In this document: one piece after another, positions 48,233 through 61,300 of the stretch
Numbering within the stretch: position 1 is the stretch's first letter
How the letters are laid out: every line of letters starts with the position of its first letter
From: Oscarella lobularis
Taxonomy: Eukaryota; Porifera; Homoscleromorpha; Homosclerophorida; Oscarellidae
Reading direction: 5' to 3'
Length of the DNA: 64,000 bases
NCBI RefSeq assembly: GCF_947507565.1
Contig: NC_089184.1
Span: 806,001-870,000 of the forward strand
Program-made: the position numbers and the translations under genes
Notes under the pieces: model-generated
The model's input: only the letters and a program-made list of their open reading frames with translations
Databases searched by the model: none
What the model was told of the DNA's origin: nothing

Positions 48233-51200
48233 ATGGATTTCTCGCCGCGCAGCTGTTCAACGCTGGTGCGTCGATCGTTATGTAGGCGTTCGTTTCTCGT
48301 CGAACGCGAGACTCCTTTATCTAGGGAAATCAGCCGATATTGATCACGTTCGTCGACGACGATCTTCCCGTCGACGCGAATTGCGTCGACATTTGGGTCG
48401 TGTTTCGCGGAGCCAGCGAACGGCACGAAGTGACGGCGACGCGTATCAACGCTTCTACGGTCAAGGCGATTATACCGCGTAAGAATTTAGTTTGAAAAAG
48501 AAGGTATCAAATTTCGAATATTTTTTTTGAATTTTTTAGCTCATTCTGACGCGGAGAATGTTTCTCTTTCGATTTGCTATAAATCGTCGCTCGACGAGGA
48601 TTTTTGCCTTATCGAATCTGGAACGTTTTGCTATTATTTCGACGCAACGCGATCGGTCGCCGAATTTCTCTTTCGCAGCGTTTCCGTTCTGAGTTCGCTC
48701 GATCCGCTTGGAAACGTCGATTTGTCGAATTTCGCGCTTTCGGCCGAAGCCAAGGATCAATTCGACGCGAAATTATCGGAATCGTTTGGCACCGTTTTGA
48801 AGGATCAGATCGATTGGTCGCTTCTGGGTCCCGACGAAGACGACGAAACGCCGCGCGAAACGCTCCTCCATTTTGCCGCTCGACTTGGACTTTGTCATTT
48901 TGCCGAGACGCTCATGACGTTGCCGGGAGCGCAGTCGGCTTTGGAGATACGGAATCGATGCGGAGAATTGCCACGCGACGTTGCTAGCGAAGAAATCCTA
49001 GACATTTTTAACAGGTAAATTTGCTTGTCTCTTTGAACCACAGGAGGTTGTGTAAGGGATTTTGAATAGACTCATGGGTCAAAGATCAAAGTGGGCTTAT
49101 AAGGCAATGAGAAAAGGGTCGTACAGAGGCAAGCAAAGACTGTCGACAGTAGGAGGTATAAAGATATAGTAATAATGTAATAGAATTTCAGATGTGGGCT
49201 TTTTTTAGACGAGGAGGCCCTCAGTCCTTTGGAGAATTCCCTTTCTCTTGGTTCACCCGCAGGTAGCGTCATAATGAGACAACGTCGCAGCTCGTCGAAA
49301 AGCGCGACGCGTCATTCCATGGCAATCGGCGAGAAAATTGAGACTTTGCGAGATAGCGTCTTCGCCGTGGAAGACGGCGAAGTCGTTTTGGATTTGAAAC
49401 CGAGAAAGAAGCATCACTCGATTCCATTGGAAGAGACGCGAGACACGGAGCGACGATCGCGCTCTGCTCTCCCTCAGTTGGATAACACCGTATCGAGTCT
49501 CGGTAAGAAAGCCGTTTAATATGTTTAAGAACACTCCTTTAACATTTTATCTCGCATTCAGAGGATACCATGCTAAAGTTGCGGAAAATGAGTCAGGACT
49601 TGCAAGTTCTGAAGGAAAAGAATAAGCAAATACTCAAGGTATAAGACGAATCTATTAGTGGTCATACATAGTCTTATTTTTCTCCTTGTAGAATTCCGAG
49701 TTGTCGTCGATGGCAGCTCTAAGCGCTTCCTGTCCTTCTCTCCTGGACGACGATTGCGACGAATTGTCAAAGAAAACTCGAATGCCCATGTCACCTCTGT
49801 CCGCTGCGACGTCGGGCGGCTCGATTCCGGATCTCCAAGCCGTAATAAGCAACGCGAACGAAGAATCGAAGAAGGATCGCCAACCGCTCGTCGATCTTCC
49901 CCTTCGTCCGGCTCACGGAAGTGATTCCGAAGACGACGCCGCTTCGATCGCTTCCGTAGCGACGAGCACCAACTCGGACGCTTCCCCAACGGAAAGGGAC
50001 AGGGACGTCGCCGTCACCATGGAAACTCTTCTCCAACGAGTCGCGACGAATTTGGACGAATCGATCGACGACGTCGTACGTGACGTCATGGAAGAAATTT
50101 TGAATCGCGTCGCGTGCACGCGTTCGACGGGAAGTCGCACGTTCCGATTCAGTCAGTCGTCGATTAACGAACACGACGCCGGCGTATTGCTCAGCGTCGA
50201 TAGTCCAAATTTCGAGAACGTATCGACGCCGAAAACTCCTCTTCAGGACGTCACGAAAAGCATCAGGTCGGCATCTGCGCCGGAAAATTGCATCCGGGCT
50301 GCGAACAAGGGCGTCGTACGGCATCACTCGCGCGCCCGAAGCGTCGGCGAAGCAATCAAATTGGATCAGTTGATCGAAGCGGAGAACGAAATCGATACTC
50401 AGTCTTTAGACGATGTAATTACGTCACCGCGACGTCATAGTCTGGACAGCCACGGCGGGGGCGGCGGCGGCGGAGACGGCGCGGCCGCAGCGGGAAGCGT
50501 GACGGAGATATCTTCGGTGACGTTGGACTTCGACGTCGACGAAGATGACGGAAGACGAGAGAAAGCGAGAGTGAGTGTCACGTTTCAAGAGCCCGCCGCC
50601 ACGCATCCGCATTCCGAATCTGAACAAGACGGTTGGCGCGACAAGCGAATCACGATGCCGCCGCAGTTTTTCTACGATAAAACCGTCGAGGGAGCGTTTC
50701 TCGACGACATTCGACATCCGGAAGAGGAGGAGGACGAAGAGGAGGAGGAGAGAGGCGACGACGTGCCGCCGGTTCCGGAATGGCGGCCGAGAGCGACGAG
50801 AGTGTCTGCGACGACGTTGGATTATAAGGCGACTCCTCCGTTTGCCACGCGAGCAATGAGGAAGATTAGCGAGGAGGAAATGGGGATTAGTAAATCGAGT
50901 TCGACTCCTAATGTGGCGGCGTCGCTTCGGTCTCAAAGAGGGACTTCTCCGGAAGGCGAGACTTACAATGTTAGAGAAACGCTTTTTGATTCGTTTGGGT
51001 TTAGAAATCTTTCGGAGGGAGAGACAGCGCGCGTTTCGGGATCACGGAATTCGGAGGAGCGAGACGGTCAAGACGTAAGATTACACTAAAAAGAGACTAG
51101 GTTTGCTAACGTCTAAAAATGCTAAGTGAAAATTTTGGAAGACCCTTGTCGCTACATGAAAAACCAATTGTACCTGTTATTTCCGAGTGAGTAATAATCT

Positions 51201-54200
51201 AATTGCTAATTGTTAAATCTAATTGGGTAGTGTATTATATTATTCTGCTGTCAATGCGATTAATTAATTAAAAAATTATTTTTCGCTGTTTTTAGGGATA
51301 AAGTTTCTACGAGTGACGGGGAATTTTGCGTAAATCCCAAAACAGCAACGACTGCTGTTGCTATGCCACCCATTAGTGATTCAACAACACAGAGTGTAAG
51401 AAAAATGTCAATATCAATACGTTTGTGCCAGAGGCTCAGCGAGGAGTTTCTAGGTTATATTGAGGAAGACGGACTCTGCTGGCTCTGTTACCGGTTCTAA
51501 AAGAAGATTCACGTCCTTTCTGTCCAAGCGCAAAGTAGGAGATAGTCAATAAATCGTTACTATTCCAAATTCGGTTTGTTCAGGGTGGAGAGAAAACGAA
51601 ATCCGTTCTGCAGCGAAAGGGAAGCAAGATGTCCGTAGAAACAGAAACGAAAGAGAAAAAGAAAGACAGCAAAAAGCATAAGAATCAAACTGTCAATGAC
51701 GAAGAATCCAGCCTATTTCGAAGGGTAGCCATTTTTGATTGCATGCTAAGAAGATGTATTAGCAGGTTTGATTTTTAGTCAACGATCTCTGGTCCGAGGG
51801 ACAGTGCAGGCTCGCCTGCGTCTGGACCGGCAAAGGGAAAGCAAAAGGTAATTGGACGTAGCCAATGCTGTGATTGCGTAATTTTTTTTGTTTTTAGCCT
51901 CTACATGTCTACAAGAGTTCCGCCTCAATGTAAATAAAAGGGTATGAATTATGAGGTTCTATGCATTTTCTTGTCACGTTGCAGTGCCACTCGGGTGATG
52001 GAAGTGAACGCTCAGCAGCAACAGCAACAACAACAGCATTCTCCTTCGTTAGCTGGTTCAAAACCATTCTCAAAGCAAGTTACTACCAATAAATTTTTTT
52101 CGTCGGCGAGTTGGTTTTTTTTTCAGGAGTCAGGGGTCCTTGGATACACTTGCTTCTGAAGAGGTGACCGGAAATGCGGAAGGATATGAATTGCAGCAGG
52201 CAAGTTCTCGCTGAAATTCAGTTTCGTCTGATGATCGTTTTCCCAGTTCGACGATCCAGGTTTGGATTTAGTTGTGGACGAAGAAAACTGGCAGATCACC
52301 GTCGACAAAAAGGTTAGAAATAATTGAAACGAATTCCCATTTTCTATGGGGGAAAATTGTCAATCAGATTTTGAAGAAACTCGGAAAGAAGGAAGTTGCT
52401 CGGCAAGAATTGATACACGGTGAGTGTAGAACTGCAGCTAGAATCGGGAGGTTTCAAAATCCCCATCTAGAATTAATTTTGACTGAAAGGAGATACCTAC
52501 AAGCTGTCAAAGTCCTACGCTTGGTCTGTTAGACATTACAGAGTCTTACCAATAGAATCGCTAATACTGATTCATCATCAGATGTTTGGTAAGGGTATGA
52601 TAGCGGAAGTTGGGCTTTCGGTTGAAGCCGTTGATGAAATGATGCCCAAAGTGAACATCATAGAAGAGCTGAGCTGTGAGAAAAAGAAAGAGTATTAGTT
52701 GCATTGACCACTGACTCTTATTGTAATTTGTAGCATGCTTCTGTCAGCGGCTAAAGGCGTGTCAGAATGACGCCCAAGACGTTGTCATTTTTCACGTTGG
52801 ATCCACTCTAGTTGCACAGGCAAGAGAGCGCAGGTTATTGGTTATTGAATCGGTAGTGATTTCTATTTTAGTTCTGCGGTGAAAGCGGAAAAATGATGGA
52901 GGACGCCTATAGCTTCTTTTGTAGTCGCCATCTGGAGGCGATCGAAAAGTACAAGGAACTTCTGAGAGCGAATAAACATTTTAGGCATTTTGTTGAAGTA
53001 CGAGACGAATCCCATTGGCGACGTGTGAAATTCTAAATATTTTCCCGCAGAAAACTAAGCACGATCGTCGCTGTCGACGATTGGACGTTCCCGAGCATCT
53101 CCTCCTGATATCTCAACGCCTTTCGAAGTATAACTCTCTGCTGAACTCGCTTGTGAAGCAGACGAAGGATAGGGGCGAGTTGAAGATCACGCAGGAGGCG
53201 TACGACGGCGTGAAGCGAATTTCCTACAGCGTGGATCAAGCCATTGAAGATCGAAAAGGAGAGCTGAGATTGAGCGCCATACAGAGTCGTCTGGAGATAC
53301 GAATTCATTCGCGAATAGTGAAAAGCATGGCAAAGAAGCTAAAAGTAAGAACAGAATTGAATTATATAAATAAACGAACCTAATTATTTAATTTTTTGCA
53401 GCGATTGAACTTGCAGAGGAACGGGAATAAATTAGTGTACGAAAACTCAGATGTGATATGGAGGGGATCCGGCGGAAAGGAGCAGGACGTGATCGTCCTT
53501 CTTACGTCACGGCTTCTCGTTTTTCTTGTGGAGAAAGACAATGAGAAGTACAACATAGCCACGCTGCAGGACATCAGCCCGCCCGTCATTCAGCTTAAGC
53601 GTCTCATGTCGAGATCTGTAGCAACTGGTATGCACGATAGAAATATATCTGAGCCTTTCTTATATAATACTACTTTGTTTTTTCTTTGATTATTGCAGAT
53701 AGTAAAGCAATGTATCTGATTACAACCGGAAAGAGCCCGGAGATGTATACGGTTGTGCTGAAAACGAAGAAGGAACGTGAACGATTTAATGCTATTCTAG
53801 TACCCGCTATTGAAGAAAGCAAGAAGAGCGGTGCGTCATGACTTGCAGCGCTAATTAGGAGTAATCGCCGTGGTTTAGATGAAGTGGATGGGCTGGAGTC
53901 GAGCGATTCTGAGGACGAACGAAAGACGTTAGCCGACGATACGAAGTCACTTGGATCCATCGCTTCTCTCGCTTCTCCGCCTCCAACTTACGATGAAACC
54001 GTGGCAACGAGTGACGACGAGGGAAAGGGAGGGAGTAGCGGCGGGATTGTTATTTCAGACGAGAAGCGGCAGATGTTGGAGGATCTTCAGTGTCAGCTGA
54101 AGGCGAGAGATGTCGAGATGGAATCGATTATGAAAGCAAAAATGAAAATTCGAGGAGAAATGAGAGTAAGGGGAAAGAAGAGAGTCAATAGCGATAGTTG

Positions 54201-55428
54201 ATTGCGTTTCTGTCTAGGCTGTTTTGGTAGATAGTGGCTATAGCCTATTCACAGACCAATCAGAGTAAGTCAAACGAAATGTGAAATTGATCTCATAGAC
54301 GTGAATTTTTTTCAGAGAGTCCTTGTTATCATCAGTTAGACAAGGTTAGTAAATTCAAAGATGATAGCTTTCTAATATCCTTGGCACATTCGTCATCGCT
54401 TTCTCGTTTTAGTGAATCATCTTTTTGAATCTCGACTCGGCTCTCTGATGACGTCAACCGAAGTTCCTCCGTCTCCCGTCACAGTAACACCCGGTCCACC
54501 GTCTCAATTCCACTTTAGCAGTGACTTGAAAGCGACCCCCTCGACGCCTAGCAACAACGCTCAAGACGCTCTCCGCCAGCGCGCACGATCCTTCGTGGGA
54601 CCGAAAAGTTCGTCAGCGGAACCGGACATAAAACACGCCGGCAGCGGTATGAAAACGTCGTCGACTTCGAAAGTGGATCGTCGCCCCGATCTGCTTGATC
54701 TCCCGCGTCTCGTACGGGAGCGGTGGCGACCGGCGAGTCACGGAAGTGGCGATAAGACGCCAGAAAAGTATCGGAAGAAAAGCGCGCCTCACAATGCCGC
54801 ACCCGGTGTTACAAGAGGAAATTCGGTTCCATCTCCGTATCCGTCCTCCACAACGTTGTCGCATACTTCAAGCAGCGATACCATTGATCTGAGCGAAGGA
54901 AGAGAAGACGTAAGCGACGTTCATTCATACGTTCTAATTAATCAACGATTTTTGTTTTCTTTTACAAGGTAATGGGTGCCTTGTCGTTGCTGTCTCAAAC
55001 GGTCGAAACGATATTGGTAAGTAGTCTCGTCATAAAAATGTTGTTCTGGACCTTCATTCTTTACTAGACCAAATTCAGCGAACAGCAAACCGAAATAGAG
55101 CAGTAAGTCGCGCTGCCAAAAAAATACCTCAACTCATCTCTTTCCTAGACTTCGTAATGTGATGTTAGCGCAGCAAGGCGCAGATGCTGACATCAGACGA
55201 CTCCTGCTAAATAGTTTTCCTCCTCCCGCGGCCGAAGGCGGTGTGACCACTTCCCAGTCGGATCCGTCAATACCCATACAGCGGACGCCGTCAGCTACGT
55301 CTACGAAGAGCGAATCGCCGTTCGGCTCGCCGCGTCCGTCGCCACGATCCATGAGTCCCGGCATTGACATTTTGCAGGCGAAAAAGAAGAGCAAGATGGG
55401 GAAGCGAGCGTTGCCCGCTGAAAATTGA
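48233..55428 (+). CDS. AKAP13/ARHGEF28-type Rho guanine-nucleotide exchange factor
   Basis: Exon 1 (48233-48265) encodes MDFSPRSCSTL and splices in phase to GNQPILITFVDDDLPV. This N-terminal region is shared with AKAP13/ARHGEF28 (PRETLLHFAARLGLCHFAET, an ankyrin-like segment). A long Ser/Asp-rich middle includes the large exon at about 49692-51075. The DH domain spans roughly 52370-53345 (LTERRYLQAVKVLRL, MMEDAYSFFCSRHLEAIEKY, RLDVPEHLLLISQRLSKYNS). The PH domain follows (VIWRGSGGKEQDVIVLLTSR, VFLVEKDNEKYNIATL, PEMYTVVLKTKKERERFN). The C-terminal part has a coiled-coil segment (DEKRQMLEDLQCQLKARDVE) and Ser/Pro-rich tail, ending at 55426-55428. It is expected to activate RhoA-type GTPases. 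I did not find the C1 zinc finger present in vertebrate members. Confidence 0.88.
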
Positions 55429-55668
55429 TAAGGTTAGATCACATATTTTTAGTTTCCGCCTTCTCGTGTGTATAGTAGCGTGTACGATTTGATTGATTTA
55501 TTGATGCCCAATTGATTAGTCAGTCGTCCTAACGTTTGTAGTGTTAGTCAGGTTAGCTGTCTGCTCTATTAAAAAAGACATAGAAATGCCGACGAAGACT
55601 ATGTACGGTTCACAAACTACACTATGAACTGTATGTGTAGCTAATGAACGGGTTTTTTTTCTAAAACT
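55429..55668. other. Convergent 3' region, RhoGEF / JmjC gene
   Basis: 240 bp between two convergent stop codons. It contains CTATTAAAAAAG at 55565, a possible ATTAAA-type polyadenylation signal for the plus-strand gene. Nothing else is seen. Confidence 0.35.
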
Positions 55669-57065
55669 TCACAGTTCCTCGTGAAGATCAAGATCAAGAT
55701 CTTCATGATCTTCATCATCTGGAAATGTGTTTTCGAATTCACTCTGGTCGATTAGATTATCCTGATTTGCATCCATTTCGTCTAGCAAAGCGTCAGCTTC
55801 TGATTCGCTCATAGACTTGTAGTCCTTTGCAGAACGTCATAAAAGGCTGCCACGTGGGGGGGGGGGGGGGGGGGTAGAGTTCTTACCATAAAACGATCCC
55901 TGAACTTATTTCGCGTGAGTTTTTTCCCGCCGGTAAGCAGCGCCCAACGCGACCTAGAAAAATTAAGGAAGAAACTCTTAGTAGAAGAGGGATCCCTAGC
56001 ACTTACATCTGTAATAAATTGTAGTTGTCTAGAGTTGTGTAGCTGGCTTCTTTGCCCTCGCATTCGGCATCATTAAATTCCGTCATTAAACTCCACCAAA
56101 TATTGATAGCTACATTGCGATTTCCACCGGACTTCACCTGGTGAAACCACCTAAAAAAGCGTTTCTGTAAGCCGTCACTCTCACGCAACAACGAACCGGA
56201 ACGGAATATAGACGCAGTCTCCTGGAAGCAGATGGACAACGTCCCATGGCACTTTTCCCAATCCAGGATACGTCACCATGTCCACGCTATCGACATCGAC
56301 TCTACTGTAGCTCCCGTTTACGTCATCAATATCGACCAAGTCGTGATGGATCTTGTCTATGAGAATAAAGTCCTTCGTCCCGTCATAGAGGCAATTGATG
56401 TTTTCAACGTAGTCAAAGTGAAGGACACTGTTCGTGCCGCCACTGCTGAACCACAGAACGGCATCAGTCAGTCTCTCAGTGTATCCCCCGCAGGACAACA
56501 CAGGTAGCAATTCCACGTCCTCTACAAAGACATTATTGTGTTACTTCTGTGTATATGTAGATATCTGGACTATCGGACTTCTCATTGGCTGTGGTATCGT
56601 AGCCACCATATAGACGTCCTCGTCTCTGTACTGATTGATAAATTGAGCCAAAGGAATCGTGTCCAATCTTTTACTTCTGTTCTCCTTTTTGCCCTCTTCG
56701 ACGTCCACATACAAATACCCGTATTCCGATCTGAAAAACACAGGGGCTAGCACGCCAGGTTGCTGCATGGGACGAAATACGCACTTGAGAAAGGCGTCGC
56801 TCCACTTTCGGAAGATCCTCGTCGACTTCACTGCTTTTCTGAAGACGACCGGTCGCGACTTGGAGACGTAGTCGTCATAGAACCGTCTAGAAGAGGGCAA
56901 AACGTCGACTTCCTCGATGGACTGTTCGGGAGGACGATGAGAGCCGAGCGGCTGCAGGTGGCCATCTGGAAACCCGTCCGCAGTCACTGCTGCGACGAAC
57001 AGAAAGACTAAGAAGGCGATATCTATCTGGCAGAGATTTCTACCGAACCAGACACTGGCCATCAT
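55669..57065 (-). CDS. ER-type JmjC (cupin-8) oxygenase with EF-hand and HEEL C-terminus
   Basis: Start chosen at MMASVWFGRNLCQIDIAFLV (57065), which begins with a signal peptide (AFLVFLFVAAVTA); an upstream ATG at 57137 would bury it. The JmjC/cupin-8 part has RPVVFRKAVKSTRIFRKWSD, then LWFSSGGTNSVLHFDYVENI with the HxD iron ligands, and later the distal His in WFHQVKSGGNRNVAINIWWS. A canonical EF-hand loop DANQDNLIDQSEFE follows near the C-terminus. The protein ends DLDLDLHEEL; HEEL is a KDEL-type ER-retrieval signal. So it is predicted to be an iron/2-oxoglutarate-dependent hydroxylase of the ER lumen with possible calcium control. The substrate is unknown. Introns are about 50 bp; one has a 19-C tract. 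Confidence 0.8.
55856..55874. repeat. 19-base G homopolymer (C tract of JmjC-gene intron)
   Basis: An uninterrupted run of 19 G on the plus strand. On the transcribed minus strand it is a poly-C tract between the donor (ATG/GTAAGAACTC) and the acceptor (CTGCAAAG/GACTAC) of a JmjC-gene intron, where it may serve as an extreme pyrimidine tract. Length may be affected by sequencing error. Confidence 0.85.
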
Positions 57066-57137
57066 AAAGCCCGGACGGCCACGTGCATTTGCACGCTTTG
57101 CGAAGGAATTGCGTTCTGTCGCCGTTTCTGCGTCCAA

Positions 57138-57838
57138 TTCGTCGCTGCGCGTCTTTGAAGTTTAGTGAAGGTGAGTTGGAGAGATGTCTTTTGTCTTTTC
57201 CAATCGGTTTGGCCGATTTTTGGCGATGAATCGCCTTTTACTCCGTCATTTTACCTCGCGCTCTATTCGAGACTTCTTTTTGTGGGTTATCGCAGTCATT
57301 TTCAATCGATTCGCTACTCCCTAGTCTTTTTTCGAACGCGCTATGGCTTTTTTGTGGCGTTTCCTTACTCATTGGTCAGTTCGAGATATTTCGGTAGGAA
57401 CGGTTTTATATTTTGCAAGAATAATACAAATTTTTTGGCTATCAGTGACGTCATATCGGGTAAAATTTTATCCATAATTGGCATTTGTTTTTTATGTAGG
57501 TCATAAGGGAGTTGTTGGGCAGACAATGTAAGTGAAAATATTGAAAAATCAACATTTAACTTATTGATTTATATGTATTCCTTTTTAGTTTTCCTTTGTG
57601 AGAAAAGGGGAGGGAATGCAGAAAAAAGGAGAAGGAAACTATACTCCAACATCTTTGAAGGTAGCAAGGTGCCATTTAGTGCCAAGAGTATCAATACATT
57701 TTCACGATGTGGCTCACAGATTTCGGTTCTTGAGGGACAGTTTAAAACGTCAGATACTGTCAGGTATGCTTCTCTTTTTAATTGCCTTTTTGCTTTGCAG
57801 GCTCGATATGGTCATTCACCTCTAGGCCCCGAGGTGAC
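57138..57838. other. Region upstream of the JmjC gene; no recognised gene
   Basis: A plus-strand spliced reading is possible. An ORF from 57184 (MSFVFSNRFGRFLAMNRLLL) reaches a stop at about 57322, and later fragments such as FLCEKRGGNAEKRRRK (57590-57640) are flanked by plausible splice sites. No part matches a family I know and the pieces do not join in one obvious frame. I list the region as unassigned rather than calling a gene. It includes a TGACGTCA at 57446-57453. Confidence 0.3.
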
Positions 57839-58150
57839 TAAATAAAACTGGCCCAACTCTTGAGCCAGAGAGGTTAAAAGTGGCTTGAACGCAGGGGAGC
57901 CCAACCCCTACTCCAGTGGCACGAGTGATAAACTGCCACCCCACTTGGGCAAGACGCGGTGGGTACAATAGCGGTCCCCCTGGAATCAGGCCGGTAGCAC
58001 TCACATCCGAGCGCTGCCGGTCCCAGGCGTCCGAGCCGGGAGACTAAACAGGCTCTAACTCCGACGGGGGAGTAGTGAGGTTGACCCCCACCCAACCGAA
58101 GCCTGTGCGGACCCCTGCGGTCCGTGCAGGTGGACAGCACAAGAACGGAC
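57839..58150 (-). mobile_element. GC-rich structured block, possible tRNA-like SINE or element remnant
   Basis: About 310 bp of GC-rich sequence in an AT-rich setting, with several self-complementary arms (for example AGGGGAGCCCAACCCCT at 57893-57909 and GGACCCCTGCGGTCC near 58110). On the minus strand TTGCCCAAGTGG (57941-57952) resembles a polymerase III A box. GCGTTCAAGCC (57882-57892), 48 nt downstream and followed by TTTT, resembles a B box. That spacing suits a tRNA-derived SINE. The match is imperfect at both boxes, so this is a hypothesis. Confidence 0.3.
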
Positions 58151-58389
58151 ACCCATGCGCAAATTTTTTCAGAGTTTCCGGTTTACTTCCGGGTTTATTT
58201 AATAAAATATTTACGTCTACGCTGCTATTGCCTGTATGCGACGCGTTTATTTTTCTGCACTCACGAGACCTTTCAGAGAAGGCCCCGGAGCAGTTTCAAA
58301 TCTATGCAAGGGTCATGCTCAGGACCCAAGTAACGTGCGTGCAACTATTACTACTACAATATTCCACAGTCTACTGCTCTTGACAGCTG
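58151..58389. other. ELP1 downstream flank
   Basis: About 240 bp after the GC-rich block and before the ELP1 stop codon; probably the ELP1 3' UTR. No ORF or motif is supported. Confidence 0.4.
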
Positions 58390-61300
58390 CTACATTTCTG
58401 CGTAGCAGACACTCAGCTGCCATGGCTCTTTGTCTAATTCCGGCATTTTTACGGCAACGTCTTCTTCGGTGGCATTCTGAACTCCTGCCCGACCTCTTTC
58501 GTTAGCAAGAAGAATGCTGTTTACTGTTGACTGGGGGCCCGTCACCTGTCACAACATCAAATGCTAACAAGGAGAATTTCAACAGGAAATTTTACCTTTA
58601 AATTCTCGGTGCACCAAATTTCCGCCTTCCTCTCCTCCACGCACGCAAGAAAGCCGTCTAAAAGTCTTTGAAGCTTCACTGCCTCAGTATCGTACCCAAA
58701 AAGATACAACATTCGCAGCAAAGAACTCACATCCCCTAAGAAAAAGAAATGAAAAAATTTAACATCCTTTCAAAACCGTTGCCTACGTTTCTTCGTATCC
58801 ACTCCACGAACTATCTCTCCCAAGACGTTCAACAGCGCAATGTCCTCGTAAGGACTTCCCTCCTTGAGACGATACTTCTTCGACTTCGCCTTCCTTTGAC
58901 TCTTCCTCGACCTCCTGTGGTGAAAGGTCCGTCGTACAAAACTAGGCGCTATGACGCTTACCCCGAGGTTTTAGTGGAGCCTGTGTTGACCGATGCTCCT
59001 GTCACACTGCTAGTGTCCGAGTATAGATCAGATTCTCTTCCCACGACGAAATCGTCTTCTCCGTCTTCGCTGCGCTTCAATTTTTCGTCGCGGACGACTT
59101 GCAGTCTCGTCGCGTGCCGCACGAAGTCGTCTTGCAACGACGACAAGTCAGTCAAGTGACTATTGCACGCTAGAAAAAGGTATATACTCTCCAATGAGTT
59201 TGTGTATTAAAACTGTGGCGTACCTTCAACCAAAGTAGGCCGAAAGTTTGTCTCCAGCAAATCAAGCCTGTTATACTTATAAATCTAAAAACGGCAATAA
59301 GATGAAAGGGACTATCAAGCTAAAACTTTCATACCAATCTCATTGCTTCATCCCAAAGAGCCCCCTCAATCAAAGCGGCCGTAGCTTCTTCGTAATCCTA
59401 CAATACTTCACTCAGAAATCACCTGGGAAATACGAATCCCTTACCTCCGCGTATTCTTCTAGAAGGTGCGCTGCTTCTGCGTGTCTACGGTGATTCCTGA
59501 GATAACCTGGAGAAGACAATCTAGGTCTTCTTTTCTGTCGATTTTATTTTCCTACCGGACAAATTTTTCGCGATTTCAACTGTTTCGAGTTTGGAACACT
59601 GAAGCCGGGCGGTCAGACAAAAGCAATGCCTCCATGCTCCGGCCTTTTGAAATGCGGCCAAAGCCTCTCGAAGATGCTCGTATCTCGTCAAAACTAAAAT
59701 CAGTGAACCGCCGTCGCTACAACGCAAACACGTTGAAGGAGATCGTTTACTCACCCAATCCAGCCTCGTCGTACTTTCGCTCGGTTTCCAAGTGAGCGCC
59801 GTATTCCAGCGCAATAGCCTACAACACCTATCAGTTCTCAACGCACCGATGAACTGCAATTGAACCAACCTTGGCTTCTTCTTTTCTTCCGTCGAACAAA
59901 CGTAACGCTTCTGGATAGAGTCGACACTCTTTGACCAGCTCGAGGCATACGGAAAAACGCTCGGGACCTAGACGAAAGACTAGCGGTAAAAGGAGTAAAC
60001 AGCGATCTCTTCGCTCACCGCACTCGCTGATGTGTTCTAACGCTTTTCGGTATCGTTTCAAGTGCCTGTCTATGCGATACTTGTCGTAGTTCGTCATTTT
60101 ACGAAATTGATTCAAAAACGGTAGATATTCCTTTGGATCCTAAAGCAAACGAGCTGAAAACGACGTTCGCTGTTTGTACGTGGTCGTCGATCGAGCGCTC
60201 ACCTTCTGAGATTTCTCCGCCACCATCAGGACCAAATTCAAGTCGTACGTTCCCAGAGCGACGTCGTAGAGTCGATTAACGTCGACGAGAACGACGAGGT
60301 ACTTCATTGCTTCGTCGGCAGTCACTGGCCCGCAAGACTCGTCTGTCGCAAAAAAAAAAGAAAGACGAGCTATCCATGCGCTTATCAATCAAAGTGTTTG
60401 ACAGGTGCCTGTCGTAGCCCAGCCCCCTATAGCCCACGTGCATGCGAATACCTCTTAGAGATTTGACTTTGAGCAGCGCTTCTTCCAGTTCTGGCCCCGA
60501 CTTTTTGATGTGAGCAGTCAAAATAGACAAAACGTATCTGCATTTTTGTAATGGGTTTATTTCCTTACACAAGTCCTCGCTTGTTATCGGCTTACTTTTT
60601 GCCGTCCACTTTTTCCATAGCGTTGATTACAAGACGGCAAACGTCATTGACCTTGTCGCAACTGATCCGAGAACGTCCACTTCTAATTTAAAAAAAACGA
60701 GTGAAAGAAATTACATGACAATCTCACAACACCGTGACTCAACTCTTTCTTCTGCCATCCTGGGTACATTGCCTGAGTCACATCCTCAGCCCTAATAAGA
60801 CAAATTTTGCAGACTTCGCGCTCGACGTCAAAAAGTTTCCTACTTAAGATCAGACAAAAATAGGCTGATAGAAGTCGGCGAGTCAAGCTGACTCACAAAC
60901 ACATCAACGTTCTTAGAGAACGACTAGACAAAAGAAACTGCAGACGCGCGAGACACTCAAAATTTTCAATTTTACTTCCGGGTTATGATCGTAGATCAAA
61001 TTCATGTTAATCCTATGCTTCTTCATCATCTGAAACGCTTTCCCAAATTCCAAGCTAGTCAGAGAAAAATCCGCATTACACCACAAGCCCTTTGCTATCA
61101 ATTTAAATTTACCTGTCTAAATATTTTCTGACGGCTGAAAGAACTAAAGGTCTCGGATGAATAGTCTCCAAGTTACCTCGAGGCATCTTTAGGAGAAAGG
61201 CCAGGGCCATTAATTAAATCTTCTGCTCTGAAGTTAAACGTACCTGAAAAACAAGTCGAGATCCGCACGGCTCCACTGTGACTATACGACTTCCTCGTTC

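Noticed and set aside
47554-48285. Overlapping 175-181 aa ORFs on both strands upstream of the RhoGEF
   Set aside because: Composition-driven open frames in CpG-rich promoter DNA; Arg/Ser-rich, no recognised domain, and both strands are equally open.
57310-57838. A small plus-strand multi-exon gene (MAFLWRFLTHWSVRDISVGT ... FLCEKRGGNAEKRRRK)
   Set aside because: Splice sites are plausible but the joined product matches no family I know and several frames are equally possible; left as unassigned.
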